A stretch of 64,000 bases of DNA from CAZKWG01 sp964615375 (GTDB taxonomy: Bacteria; Myxococcota_A; UBA796; CAZKWG01): assembly GCA_964615375.1 (NCBI GenBank), contig CAZTOW010000041.1:24619-88618 (forward strand). The letters run 5' to 3'. This document shows, in pieces, positions 1-8,519 of the stretch. Within the stretch, counting starts at the first letter, position 1; every line of letters begins with the position of its first letter. The position numbers and the translations under genes are program-made. Under the pieces are notes generated by a model. That model saw only the letters and a list, made by a program, of their open reading frames with translations. It was not told the origin of the DNA and searched no databases.

Positions 1-1045
1 CCTCTCTCTGGGCCCGGCCACCGGTCGAAGGGGCGGCGTGGGGATGAACACAAGTATAGCGTGGTCCAGCGTGTTTTCGGAAAGTGAAAACGCCGAAAAA
101 TCGCTGGAGATGGCGAGTCTGCGCGTTAAGGACGGATGGACGTGGAAGAGCCATATGGTGCCAAATTCTGGCTCTTGGTGGGGGCAAGAGCGGACACCCG
201 TCCGGCGTGGAATCGCGCTGGAACAACGGGGTGATTCGCGTTTTCGAATCTGCGCGGTGAACCGAAAATCGCGGAGCGCTGGCGTTGCAGGCCGCGTGTG
301 TAGTGTCCACACAACACAGGGCTGATTCGCAGACTGTACACAAAATCGATCACGGCGGGCGCCGTGGGCTGAAGGGCCAGAAGGGCGGGCTGCGGAGCGA
401 TGCAGCAAGTGCGGTTAGTGATGGGGTGAGGCCGAGATCTCGGGTCCAGAATCTCGCAGACTCGGGCATCCAGGCCAAACAGCGCGACAAGCGCGACAAG
501 GAGCCGGTCAACGCCGGGGAGTCGCCGCTGGTGAAGGCGGATTCAGGCACGCGGTCGGCTGCCAGCCCACCCGGACGCGACAAGCTGCGGTAAGAAAGGG
601 TCCAGGCGTGGAAATCGCTGGGCCGGCAGGACCATGTCATGTCTGCTGGGCCCGCATGTCATGTCCGCTGGTCCTGACATGCCTGGGGGACTCGGGCGCA
701 GGAGGCTCGGTAGGGCACCTGTCCGGTGGAGCTGGCGATGGCGACGCCTGGCCATCGGCCCCGGGAGGTCCCCGAGCACGGCCGAGCGCCCCGCGGACGA
801 GCGGCCCGCCGTCCCCCGCGCCCGCGCTCACCGGCGCTTGAGCGCAGCGCGCCATGCCCCTCGTCTGGCGCTCCGCTGGCGGTGTTGGTCCGCGCGCCAC
901 CCAGCGCGCCGCCGCGACCGCCGCAGGCCACATCCAGCGTCGTCCTCCTCCGCTCCCGAATTCGCCGCCTACAACCGCGTCCGCCAGCCAATCATGTACA
1001 GCGACCTTCGCCATCCCCTTGGCGCCCCGTTGACAGCCACACCCC
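1..1045. other. gene-poor leader region, no convincing gene
   Basis: I see no convincing coding region here. The open frames present are Arg/Pro-rich, lack ribosome-binding sites and look like chance frames in GC-rich DNA. The first 320 bases are somewhat less GC-rich and hold a 7-bp inverted repeat (TTTTCGG at 74-80, CCGAAAA at 93-99). A cluster of direct repeats at 633-681 and a sigma-54-like promoter at 1046-1063 are listed separately. The segment could be an intergenic regulatory zone or decayed sequence. Confidence 0.5.
633..681. repeat. 22-bp-phased direct repeats CATGTCATGTCYGCTGG
   Basis: Two 17-bp copies of CATGTCATGTCYGCTGG (633-649 and 655-671) differ at one base and are spaced 22 bp start to start, about two helical turns. 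An inverted half-site, GACATG, follows at 676-681. The phased layout suggests a protein-binding cluster. It lies about 370-430 bp upstream of the sigma-54-like promoter at 1046, a distance compatible with an enhancer for a sigma-54 activator, but no regulator is identified for it. Confidence 0.45.
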
Positions 1046-1063
1046 CTGGTATGCCTTTTGCAA
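1046..1063 (+). promoter_or_regulatory. sigma-54-like -24/-12 promoter
   Basis: The sequence CTGGTATGCCTTTTGCAA has the GG-N10-GC spacing of sigma-54 promoters and is close to the TGGCAC-N5-TTGCA consensus. A start near 1073 would give a leader of about 100 bases before the ATG at 1172. A TTGACA at 1030-1035 is an alternative -35 box for the housekeeping sigma factor, but it has no matching -10 box at normal spacing. Confidence 0.45.
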
Positions 1064-1171
1064 AGCAGGTTCTCGGGGGTCGCCGACCCTCAGAACCTTC
1101 AGGGCCACGCCCTGAAACACGCGCGGTTCGCTCGCCGCCGCGCGTGAATTCCTCGCGAGCATGGAGACCCG

Positions 1172-1588
1172 ATGACGTCCCTCGATCCCGTCCCCCGACC
1201 CTCCTTGGAGCGGGGCACCGCCTTGTCCACCATCTACACGACCGCCGAGCAGCAGCGGCAGGCTGCGGAGTCCCTTCGCCGCGCCGCCGAAGATCACGCG
1301 CTGACCGTGCACGCCTTCGTCACGGCCATCGCCAACGGCGAAGAGCCGGACCCCGCGCCGGTGCTCCGGTCCCGTGGGCGAGTCGAAGCCCTGGTCGAGG
1401 AGCTGCTCGACGAGCACACCGGCGAGGGCGACGCCTTCGCCGAGCTGCGCGTGGTCCTGGCCGATCACCCGGACGCGGACCCGGCCCTGGAGGCCACCGC
1501 CATGGCTCACCTCCGCGCCCGCTTGGGCAAGGTGAAAGCAGCGACCGACGCAGACGCGCCGGCCGCCGGTCCCGAGGGTCTGGAGTAG
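1172..1588 (+). CDS. small hypothetical acidic helical protein
   Basis: This 138-residue protein is soluble, acidic and probably all-helical, with no signal peptide or membrane segment. I do not recognise a family. It begins with ATG preceded by GGAGA at 1163-1167, which supports the chosen start. The sequence is rich in Ala, Glu and Asp and ends in an Ala/Asp-rich tail. A perfect 12-bp hairpin follows 29 bases after the stop, so it is probably a single-gene unit. A sigma-54-like promoter lies about 110 bases upstream. It could equally be a regulatory or structural small protein. Confidence 0.55.
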   Translation: MTSLDPVPRPSLERGTALSTIYTTAEQQRQAAESLRRAAEDHALTVHAFVTAIANGEEPDPAPVLRSRGRVEALVEELLDEHTGEGDAFAELRVVLADHPDADPALEATAMAHLRARLGKVKAATDADAPAAGPEGLE

Positions 1589-1617
1589 CGGCCGACCCGA
1601 CGAGACCTGTTCCCATA

Positions 1618-1649
1618 GCGCGCCCGGAGTCTCCATGCTCCGGGCGCGC
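1618..1649 (+). terminator. strong hairpin after the small gene
   Basis: GCGCGCCCGGAG (1618-1629) pairs perfectly with CTCCGGGCGCGC (1638-1649) around an 8-base loop. There is no T tract after it, so it may end transcription without the classic uridine run or may protect the 3' end of the message. It lies between the small gene and the opposite-strand acetyltransferase. Confidence 0.6.
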
Positions 1650-1692
1650 TTGCGCTCAGGCGCTGCTGCCGACCCGCCAGCCTCGCTGTCGT

Positions 1693-2935
1693 GCCACTGC
1701 CGATCCCGGATCCGAGGCAGGGACAACCCGATGAATTTCGCGAGCTGCCGGCCCGCACGACTGCCGATCATAAGCTGCTCTGCGCCTCCACGGCAGCCGG
1801 TCGCCACCGAGCCCAGGCACCTGGACACCTTCCGCGCGGCGCCCCTGTTGCCTCTGTCCCCTGTGGCGCGCTCGGCATGAGGTCCACGAGGATCCAAGCC
1901 CGCCCGGGACGCCACCCCAGGCGGTCTCCCAGCCCGAGCCACGCCCACCCCACGCCCCAGGCTACCCGACCCAGTCCTCACGCCGCAGCGTGTAGAGCAC
2001 CCCCGCCACCTCGGGCACGACGAGCCCCGGCAGGACTCTCCCCGGGAACACGAAGCGCCCAGCCTCACTCAGCCCCACCTTCTCCATCACGCGACGCGAG
2101 GCCAGGTTCTCCGGCATGGCCCGTGCGCTGACCACGTCGAAGCCGAGATCCTCGAAGGCGCGTCGGACCAGCAGCCTCGACGCCGTGGTCGCCACCCCCT
2201 GCCCCCAGAAGCGTCGGGCCAGGCGGTAGCCGATCTCCGCCCAGGCGGGCTCGAAGCTGTCCAGGCGCAGGTGGACCCAGCCCAGAAACGCGCCCTCAGG
2301 CGACTCGACGGCGAAGAAGCCGAGCCCTGGCCGGACCGCCGCCGCGAGCATCCGGGGCAGCAGGAACTCCTCCGCCAGCGCGCGCGGCGTGGGCTGGCCG
2401 CCGTTGATGAAGCGCATGACCTCGGGGTCGGCGTCGAGCGCTACGAGCGCGTCGAGGTCGGCGACGGTGATCGGGCGGAGCTGGACGGGGGGCACCGCGG
2501 TCTCCTCTGGCTGCACGGCTATCGGCTCCAGCGCGCGTCGGCTGCCTCTAGGTCGCCCCGTCGCCGTCGTCGCCGGCATCGCGGGCGTCGTCGCGCCAGC
2601 CAGGCGGACCTCGCGAAGCCAATGGCCCTGCTGGAGTCGCGCTGAGGCGCTGGCTGGCTCGCGCGGGCGGCGGGCAGGCTCGCTGGGGGGCGCCTTCTGC
2701 ACCTCGGCGCCCGACCTGGCGGCGTCGCCCGTCGCGATGACCGGCGGGACCAGATGCGCGGACACACGAGAGCGAGCTTCAGACCCACCGCCGAGCCACT
2801 GCCGATCCCTTCCGAGGCGCTGGCGCCCTGCTGACGATCCCATGCGAGCCACTGCCGATCCCTGATCCGAAGTACCTGTAACGCCGTGAAACAGCCCAGC
2901 TGCCGATCCGTGCCACTGCCGATCCCAAGCTGCTC
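1693..2935. repeat. interspersed repeat family with core CTGCCGATC
   Basis: The nonamer CTGCCGATC occurs six times within 1.25 kb, starting at 1697, 1761, 2799, 2852, 2900 and 2916. Four copies share the longer core GCCACTGCCGATCCC (1693-1707, 2795-2809, 2848-2862, 2912-2926), and three of these are followed by a CCGAGG-like element. The copies at 1760-1780 and 2915-2935 share a further AAGCTGCTC. They flank the acetyltransferase gene and lie in otherwise gene-less sequence (1650-1961 and 2496-3065). They may be a small non-autonomous repeat or a protein-binding array. Confidence 0.55.
1962..2495 (-). CDS. GNAT-family N-acetyltransferase (RimJ/RimL-like)
   Basis: This is predicted to transfer an acetyl group from acetyl-CoA to an amine, as in the RimJ/RimL branch of the GNAT fold. 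The 177-residue protein has a typical family length. It opens with a VQLRPIT strand, has the acetyl-CoA loop in FWGQGVA within the segment RRFWGQGVATTASRLL, and has the late helix motif PENLASRRVMEKVGL. The start chosen is GTG at 2495 because AGAGGAG lies 5 bases upstream and the fold begins at that residue. An open frame continues about 119 codons upstream, but that stretch is low-complexity and overlaps the interspersed repeats. The substrate is unknown. Confidence 0.8.
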   Translation of the reverse strand: MPPVQLRPITVADLDALVALDADPEVMRFINGGQPTPRALAEEFLLPRMLAAAVRPGLGFFAVESPEGAFLGWVHLRLDSFEPAWAEIGYRLARRFWGQGVATTASRLLVRRAFEDLGFDVVSARAMPENLASRRVMEKVGLSEAGRFVFPGRVLPGLVVPEVAGVLYTLRREDWVG

Positions 2936-3065
2936 GCCGGCACGTCGCCAGCCCCTCGGCACCGTGCCGCCAGCAGGTGGCGATCCAGTGCCGGACAGAT
3001 TCTGGTCCAGACCCTCCAGAGGGGCTGGTCAGCGCTCGACTGGCGATTACAGACCCCCTGATCCC

Positions 3066-4793
3066 ATGTTCAAGTCACACCACACCCGGCCCACGTCAGC
3101 ACCGCCCTCGTACTCGCCGCCCGAGCGCGAGGATGGCGTGCTGGTCTTCACGTCGCGGGACCAGCTCATCGCCTGGAACACCGCCATACACGAGCGGCCC
3201 CGCCTCCTGCGCGAGGTGGATCCCCAGCACCTCGGCGACGTGAGCGGGAACCTGACCCTGCTCGCCGCCGCGCCGCACGGCGGCACTCTGCTCATGCTGA
3301 CGCCCCCAGGCTCGCGCGGCCTCCACTGGCTCCGCGATGCACGCGAGGAGCACGCGCCCAGAGCGCTCCGCGGGCCATTCAAGGTGCGCGTTGAGGGTCA
3401 GCCTGGCGTGCTCATCGGCGTCGCGTCGAACGTCGCCCCGACCTTCTGGGATCACCTGGAGCCCGACGGGTGGCCCCTTCCGGGCGCTGCCGATGCCCGC
3501 TTCGACGATCGCCGCATCGCGAAGCTGATGCAGGCCGGGCCCTTCGCCGCGCCCGTCGGGTGCTCGGAGCAGGAGCACCGCGCCCAGACCCTGTTGGACG
3601 CCAGCGCGCGTCGCTGGTTCCGGGGAAAGATCGTGCCCACCATCGCCGGCCTCGTCGCGCTCGGCGATCAGCCTGAGAAACACCTGCCCGGCTGCGCGAT
3701 CGCGATCCGTCGGCCGGGCTGGTCGGATCAGCTCCACCGTGGGTCGTTGACCTGGCTGGCCGAGCGGGTCGCGAACGAGCGCAGCCTGTGGGGCCAGATC
3801 CCGAGCGACATTGCGCGGGCGCTGGTGGTCCTGGCCCTGGCCGAGCGCGCCTGGACGGGCCCGGACGCGGCCACGCCGATCACCCTCACGGTGGAGGGCG
3901 ACCGCGTGCGCCTCGCCGTGCCGACCACCGCCGCCAACGCCAGCGAGCGCGAGGACCGGGCCACCGCCAACCCACGTCTGCGTCACCTCCTGGTCCGGTG
4001 CGGCGATCTGCCAGCGCTGCCGGATGGCGCGATCATGGACAACGACACAGTGCTCGCGGTGTTGGGCCGGCGGTACCCAGGGGGCCGCTGTGACTTCGAG
4101 TCCGCGGTGACCTGGCTGACGATGCCGCTGGTGCCTGAGGCTCGTGTGGTGCGGGCGGGCGGTCGCCCAGCCGTCCGTCTCACAGCCGTCGCCGTGCCGA
4201 TCGCCCTGCCGCCAGTCGCCAGTTCACCCGTGGAGCCTGAGCCGCCAGCGACCCGGTCGGCAGCGCCAGCACAGGAGGATTCCCACACCCCGCCAGCTCC
4301 CAGCGTCACGCCTACCCCCACGACGCCCGTGCCACCGCGCCAGCGCCGACCCGGCCCGCCGCCGATCTTCCACCCACGCCCTGCGCCGGCCGCTCGCGCG
4401 ACCCACCGATCGCCTGACCCGCCGCCAGCCGCCTCCGTGTCGGTGCAGCCCGCGCCAGCGCCGCAGCCCGCGCCCACGCCCGCCCCTGCGCCTCCGCCGC
4501 AGCCCGAGCCCGCCCCTGCCATCGTCGCGCCGCCCCCCGAGCCCACGCAGCCTCCGGTCCCTCTCGCACACCCCACAGGCCCCATGTCCATCGAGGAGCG
4601 CAAGGCCCAGCTCCAAGACCTCTTCCGCGCCAGCGACCGCCCCCTCGGCAAGAGCGCGATCGCCGCCCTCCTCGGCGTCCACCGCGACACCCTGCGGCAC
4701 GCGATGAACGCGCTGGTCGCCGAGGGCTGGCTGGAGCCCACAGACACGAACCTCCGCTCCCCCGTCCTGCGGTACCGGCGGCTCAAGCCATAG
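3066..4793 (+). CDS. large hypothetical protein with proline-rich linker and C-terminal winged helix
   Basis: This 575-residue protein has three parts. Residues 1 to about 390 form a globular region I do not recognise. A Pro/Ala/Thr-rich linker of about 120 residues follows. The last 60 residues look like a winged helix-turn-helix (KSAIAALLGVHRDTLRHAMNALVAEGWL). The likely role is a DNA-binding regulator or an island accessory protein. The ATG at 3066 is preferred because upstream codons run through the interspersed repeats; no clear ribosome-binding site is visible. It lies 107 bases upstream of the truncated helicase in the same orientation, so it may once have belonged to that system. Confidence 0.6.
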   Translation: MFKSHHTRPTSAPPSYSPPEREDGVLVFTSRDQLIAWNTAIHERPRLLREVDPQHLGDVSGNLTLLAAAPHGGTLLMLTPPGSRGLHWLRDAREEHAPRALRGPFKVRVEGQPGVLIGVASNVAPTFWDHLEPDGWPLPGAADARFDDRRIAKLMQAGPFAAPVGCSEQEHRAQTLLDASARRWFRGKIVPTIAGLVALGDQPEKHLPGCAIAIRRPGWSDQLHRGSLTWLAERVANERSLWGQIPSDIARALVVLALAERAWTGPDAATPITLTVEGDRVRLAVPTTAANASEREDRATANPRLRHLLVRCGDLPALPDGAIMDNDTVLAVLGRRYPGGRCDFESAVTWLTMPLVPEARVVRAGGRPAVRLTAVAVPIALPPVASSPVEPEPPATRSAAPAQEDSHTPPAPSVTPTPTTPVPPRQRRPGPPPIFHPRPAPAARATHRSPDPPPAASVSVQPAPAPQPAPTPAPAPPPQPEPAPAIVAPPPEPTQPPVPLAHPTGPMSIEERKAQLQDLFRASDRPLGKSAIAALLGVHRDTLRHAMNALVAEGWLEPTDTNLRSPVLRYRRLKP

Positions 4794-6553
4794 CCGGACC
4801 TGGTGCGCCTCCGACCGCATCGCACCGGTGGCCCACGCTCCGCCCGACTGCGCGCCCGGTGTTACCTACCCGAGCAAAACCGCCCTCTCTGGCCCCTCGC
4901 ATGACCACCCGCAGCATGGACGTCTTCTCCCTTCGCGACACCGTGGTGTCCGAGTACCAGAGCTTCGCCCGCTCGTTCACGACCATCGCCGCCCTCGACA
5001 TCCGTCAACAGGTCGAGGCGATCTACGCCGAGGATCGCTACTGGCCCGAGCCGCTCATCCAGATCAACCCGAGCTACAAGCGCGGGCGGGACGTGGCCTC
5101 GCTCGCGGACGAGGGGCTGCTGGACCGCGGGTGCAAGGACATCTTCCGCTCGCCGCCGCCAGCCGAGCAGCCCGATGGCGCTTCGCTCTCGCTCTACCTG
5201 CACCAGGAGCGGGCCATCGCGACTGCGGCGGCGCGCGAGAGCTTCGTCGTCACGACGGGCACGGGCTCGGGCAAGTCCCTGTGCTTCTTCATCCCCATCG
5301 TGAGCGCCGTCCTGGCGGAGAAGCGGCAAAGCGCCGCGAGACGGACGCGGGCCATCGTCATCTACCCGATGAACGCGCTGGCCAACAGCCAGATGAAGGA
5401 GCTGGAGAGGTACCTGCCAGAGCGCGCGGGTGGCAGGCCAGTGACCTTCGGCCGCTACACCGGGCAGGACGAGCACGCCGAGCGGCGCGCGATCGCAGAC
5501 GATCCGCCGGACATCCTGCTCACCAACTTCATGATGCTCGAGCTGCTGATGACCCGGCAGGACGAGCTCGACCGCAAGGTCATCGGCAACTGCGCGGGCC
5601 TCTCCTTCCTGGTCCTGGACGAGCTGCACACCTACCGCGGCCGGCAGGGCGCCGACGTGGCGCTGCTGGTCCGGTGGGTGCGCGAGCGGCTGGCGCCCGA
5701 CGATCTGCTGTGCATCGGGACCTCGGCGACCATGAAGAGCGAGGGCACCGTCCAGGACCGCAACCGCGTCGTCGCTGAGGTGGCGTCCAAGCTGTTCTCC
5801 GTGGAGGTACCCCCCAGCAACATCATCGGCGAGACGCTGGAGCGCGTCACCGACCGCGCCCAGGACCACGTCAGCGTCCGGCCCGCGCTGGGCGCCGCCA
5901 TCGATCAGCCCCTCCCGGCGGACATCACTGACGCCGCCCTGCACGACCACCCGTTGGGCGTCTGGGTCGAGACCCTCCTGGGCGTGACCTTCTCGGAGCC
6001 CGATCAGCGATGGATCCGGTCCGCGCCGCTGACGCTCAGTGAGGCCACCGCCGAGCTCGCCCGCGACGCGGGACGCCCGCCCGCGGCCTGCGAACAGGCG
6101 CTGCGTCAGCTCCTCCTCATCTCTGGCAAACCGGAGCGCGAGCGCACACGCAACCCGGAGGCGGGCGGTCGCAGCTTCTTCCCCTTCCGTCTACATCAGT
6201 TCATCTCAGGCGCGGGCTACGCCTACGCCACCCTGGAGCCGCCCGGCCGGCGCTCCGTGACGGTGGAGGGCCAGCAGTTCCTCCCCGGCACCACCGACGA
6301 CCGACGCCTGTACCCCACCCACTTCTGCCGCGAGTGCGGGCAGGAGTACCACCCGGTCCGCATCGCGAGCGGCGAGGGACGACGCGAGCACGTCGAGCTA
6401 TCCGGCGCGCTGGGGAAGGGCGCTCCTGCGTGGTTCCTGCCAGGCCGCGCGCGAGGGGGGGGAGCGGTGAGGGGCGCTTCGAGGAACTTCGAGACAACGC
6501 CCTCGTCCCGCGGCGGTGACGATGGCGCTACGGTGTGTCCTGATCGCGCCGAC

Positions 6554-6578
6554 CCTTGGCGTCCTTGGCGCCTTGGCG
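6554..6578. repeat. three near-tandem copies of CCTTGGCG
   Basis: CCTTGGCG occurs at 6554-6561, 6563-6570 and 6571-6578. It sits in the non-homologous tail after the helicase break and upstream of the RhuM-like gene. It could be a small tandem repeat involved in the rearrangement or merely low-complexity sequence. Confidence 0.5.
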
Positions 6579-6639
6579 TGGTCCGCCACCGCGGTTCCAC
6601 CCATTGCGGTTCGATTCGTGTGGCCGGAGAATTCTGGTC

Positions 6640-6657
6640 TCATCAACGCATTGATGA
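6640..6657. promoter_or_regulatory. operator-like inverted repeat upstream of the RhuM-like gene
   Basis: TCATCAA (6640-6646) and TTGATGA (6651-6657) form a perfect 7-bp inverted repeat with a 4-base centre, 33 bases before the ATG at 6691. The surrounding sequence is less GC-rich than the genes. The position and symmetry suit a repressor site. The regulator is unknown; the RhuM-like protein itself is one possibility. Confidence 0.45.
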
Positions 6658-6690
6658 ATCGTCGCGGTTCCCTCACCGCCCGGACCGCCC

Positions 6691-7737
6691 ATGACCCAGC
6701 CCGCGACCACCCCCGGCGAGCTGATCCTCTACACCGACGGCGGCGCCACCCGCGTGCAGGTCCGCCTCCACGACGGCTCCGTCTGGCTCACGCAGAAGCA
6801 GATGGCGGCGCTGTACGCGGTCACGGTGCAGAACGTCGGCCAGCACCTCCAGCACATCTACGCGGACGGCGAGCTCTTGCGCGAGGCAACTGTAAAGCAT
6901 TACTTTATCGTTCAAACAGAAGGAGGGAGGTCGATTTCTCGGCAGGTAGAGCACTATTCGCTCCCCGCCATCCTCGCCGTGGGCTACCGCGTCCGCTCGA
7001 CCCGGGGCACGGTCTTCCGTCAGTGGGCCACCGCTGTGCTTCAGGAGTACGCCGTCAAAGGCTTTGCCCTCGATGACGCCCGACTGAAGTCGGGCAGCCG
7101 GGAGGGGCCGGACTACTTCGACGAGCTGCTGGCCCGGATTCGGGACATCCGCTCGTCGGAGCGGGTCTTCTGGCGCAAGGTGCTGGACATCTACGCCACG
7201 AGCGTCGACTACGACCCCCGCGACGAGGCGTCTCGGCAGTTCTTTCGCACCGTACAGAACAAGATGCACTGGGCCGCCCACGGGCACACGGCGGCCGAGG
7301 TGATCCGCGCGCGCGCCGACGCCGACCAGCCGAACATGGGGCTGAGGACCTGGACCGGGCACACCGTGCGCCGGGCGGATGTCGAGATCGCCAAGAACTA
7401 CCTGAACAGCGAGGAGATCGACGCGCTGAACCGCATCGTGAACGCCTACCTGGAGTTCGCCGAGCTGCAGGCGCTGAACCGCAGGCCGATGACCATGGCC
7501 GCCTGGATAACGAAGCTCGACGACTTCTTGCGCCTGTCGGATCGTGAGGTACTGCAGCACGCGGGCCGAATCTCCCACGAGTCCGCGACCTCGCACGCCG
7601 AGGCCGAGTACGCGCGCTGGGTGCAGGCGCGCGCCCTGTCAGAGCCCGTGGACCAGGACTTCGAGGAGGCGATCCAGCAGACGCGCGCCATCGAGAAGAC
7701 CCGCGCGCCCCGGCGGGCGCGGAAGGACGGGACATGA
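6691..7737 (+). CDS. RhuM-family protein (virulence RhuM / COG3943)
   Basis: This 348-residue protein belongs to the RhuM family, found in genomic islands and often near restriction or toxin genes. Its biochemical role is not settled. Family marks include VWLTQKQMAALY near residue 30, the GGRSISRQVEHYSLPAILAVGYRV segment (residues about 85-110), the VFRQWAT motif, and a C-terminal segment (NRRPMTMAAWITKLDDFL). Length is normal. Its ATG overlaps the stop of the helicase remnant by four bases, but the operator-like repeat just upstream suggests it has its own promoter. The HNH nuclease gene follows after 7 bases. Confidence 0.8.
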   Translation: MTQPATTPGELILYTDGGATRVQVRLHDGSVWLTQKQMAALYAVTVQNVGQHLQHIYADGELLREATVKHYFIVQTEGGRSISRQVEHYSLPAILAVGYRVRSTRGTVFRQWATAVLQEYAVKGFALDDARLKSGSREGPDYFDELLARIRDIRSSERVFWRKVLDIYATSVDYDPRDEASRQFFRTVQNKMHWAAHGHTAAEVIRARADADQPNMGLRTWTGHTVRRADVEIAKNYLNSEEIDALNRIVNAYLEFAELQALNRRPMTMAAWITKLDDFLRLSDREVLQHAGRISHESATSHAEAEYARWVQARALSEPVDQDFEEAIQQTRAIEKTRAPRRARKDGT

Positions 7738-7744
7738 GCCCGTG

Positions 7745-8506
7745 ATGATCCTCTCCCCCATCGCCCGCACCCGCCTGGAGCAGGCGGCCGAGGACAGCGG
7801 CTTCGACCTCGCGCGCCCGGCCGAGGGCGGCTGGCTGCACTTCGGAAGCAGCCAGGCCCCGCTGCTCATCTGGCTCGGCGCGGTGGGCGATGGGCTGTAC
7901 CTGGCGGCGCTCTCCCAGCAGCCCGTGCTGCGCGCGCTCGGCGAGCTGGGCGCGAGCTTCACCCACCCGCTCCCAGCCGGGGCCATCGGCGCGCGCAGCG
8001 CCACCAGCATCCCCGCCCTGCACGCCCTGCTCCGGCGCGCCTGGCAGCTCTCCCGCTCGCTGCTCGACGAGCCGCTGCGCACCTTCGAGCAGCGCACCGC
8101 CACGATGCCGAAGAGCACGGAGGCCGAGCGCCTCGTCGTGCAGCGCGTCGGACAGGACATCTTCCGCGCGGGCCTGCAGGACTACTGGCAGGGGCGCTGC
8201 GCCGTCACAGGGCTCGCTGTGCCCGAGCTGCTGCGCGCCAGCCACATCAAGCGCTGGGCAGACTACGAGTCGGATGCTGAGCGGCTGGACGTCTACAACG
8301 GGTTGTTGCTGGCGCCGAACCTGGACGCGGTGTTCGATCTCGGCTTTGTCACGGTGGAGGACGATGGGCGGGTCGTGGTGTCGGCGCGGCTGGGCGAGGA
8401 GGATCGGGGCAAGCTGGGGGTGGATGGTCCGCTGCGCGTGCGGGGGCTGGCCGAAGGGCACCAGGGGTACCTGCGGTGGCACCGGGAGCGGTGGTTCAGG
8501 GGGTGA
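7745..8506 (+). CDS. HNH endonuclease (HNH_2 type)
   Basis: This 253-residue protein is predicted to be a metal-dependent DNA endonuclease. The C-terminal third carries an HNH_2-like core: GRCAVTGLAVPELLRASHIKRW, then a conserved NGLLLAPNLDAVFDLGFV. The SHI histidine and the N-LLL-NLDA-FD residues are the usual landmarks. The N-terminal half is a hydrophobic domain I do not recognise and may recognise substrate. ATG 7745 is chosen; GTG 7742 is an immediate alternative. It lies 7 bases after the RhuM-like gene, so the two are probably co-transcribed. A defence or toxin role is inferred from context only. Confidence 0.78.
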   Translation: MILSPIARTRLEQAAEDSGFDLARPAEGGWLHFGSSQAPLLIWLGAVGDGLYLAALSQQPVLRALGELGASFTHPLPAGAIGARSATSIPALHALLRRAWQLSRSLLDEPLRTFEQRTATMPKSTEAERLVVQRVGQDIFRAGLQDYWQGRCAVTGLAVPELLRASHIKRWADYESDAERLDVYNGLLLAPNLDAVFDLGFVTVEDDGRVVVSARLGEEDRGKLGVDGPLRVRGLAEGHQGYLRWHRERWFRG

Positions 8507-8519
8507 GCCGCGCGGGCGC

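Larger units (their letters stand above)
4901..6694 (+). pseudogene. 3'-truncated DEAD/DEAH-box helicase (YprA/MrfA-like, COG1205 type)
   Basis: The N-terminal part matches large superfamily 2 helicases of the YprA/DUF1998-associated type. It has a Walker A loop TGTGSGKS near residue 120, motif II as DELH in LDELHTYRGRQG, motif III as GTSAT, and a later FCRECGQEY cysteine pair. The second RecA domain and C-terminal region found in the family are missing. From about 6440, near an 8-G run at 6455-6462, the sequence becomes unrelated low-complexity DNA. The open frame continues only to 6694, where its stop overlaps the next start. ATG 4901 is preferred, giving MTTRSMDVFSLRD; ATG 4916 is an alternative. 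I treat it as a decayed defence-island helicase. Confidence 0.7.

Noticed and set aside
634..1734. Long open frame of 366 codons at the left end
   Set aside because: It is Arg/Pro-rich, has no ribosome-binding site, spans the sigma-54-like promoter and overlaps the better-supported small gene at 1172 in another frame.
2496..2852. Upstream extension of the acetyltransferase frame
   Set aside because: The extra 119 codons are low-complexity and run through the interspersed repeats, while GTG 2495 has a clear AGAGGAG site and matches the start of the fold.
4901..6694. DISARM DrmA helicase
   Set aside because: The N-terminal motifs only show a YprA/DUF1998-type helicase, and no DrmB, DrmC or methyltransferase partner lies nearby.
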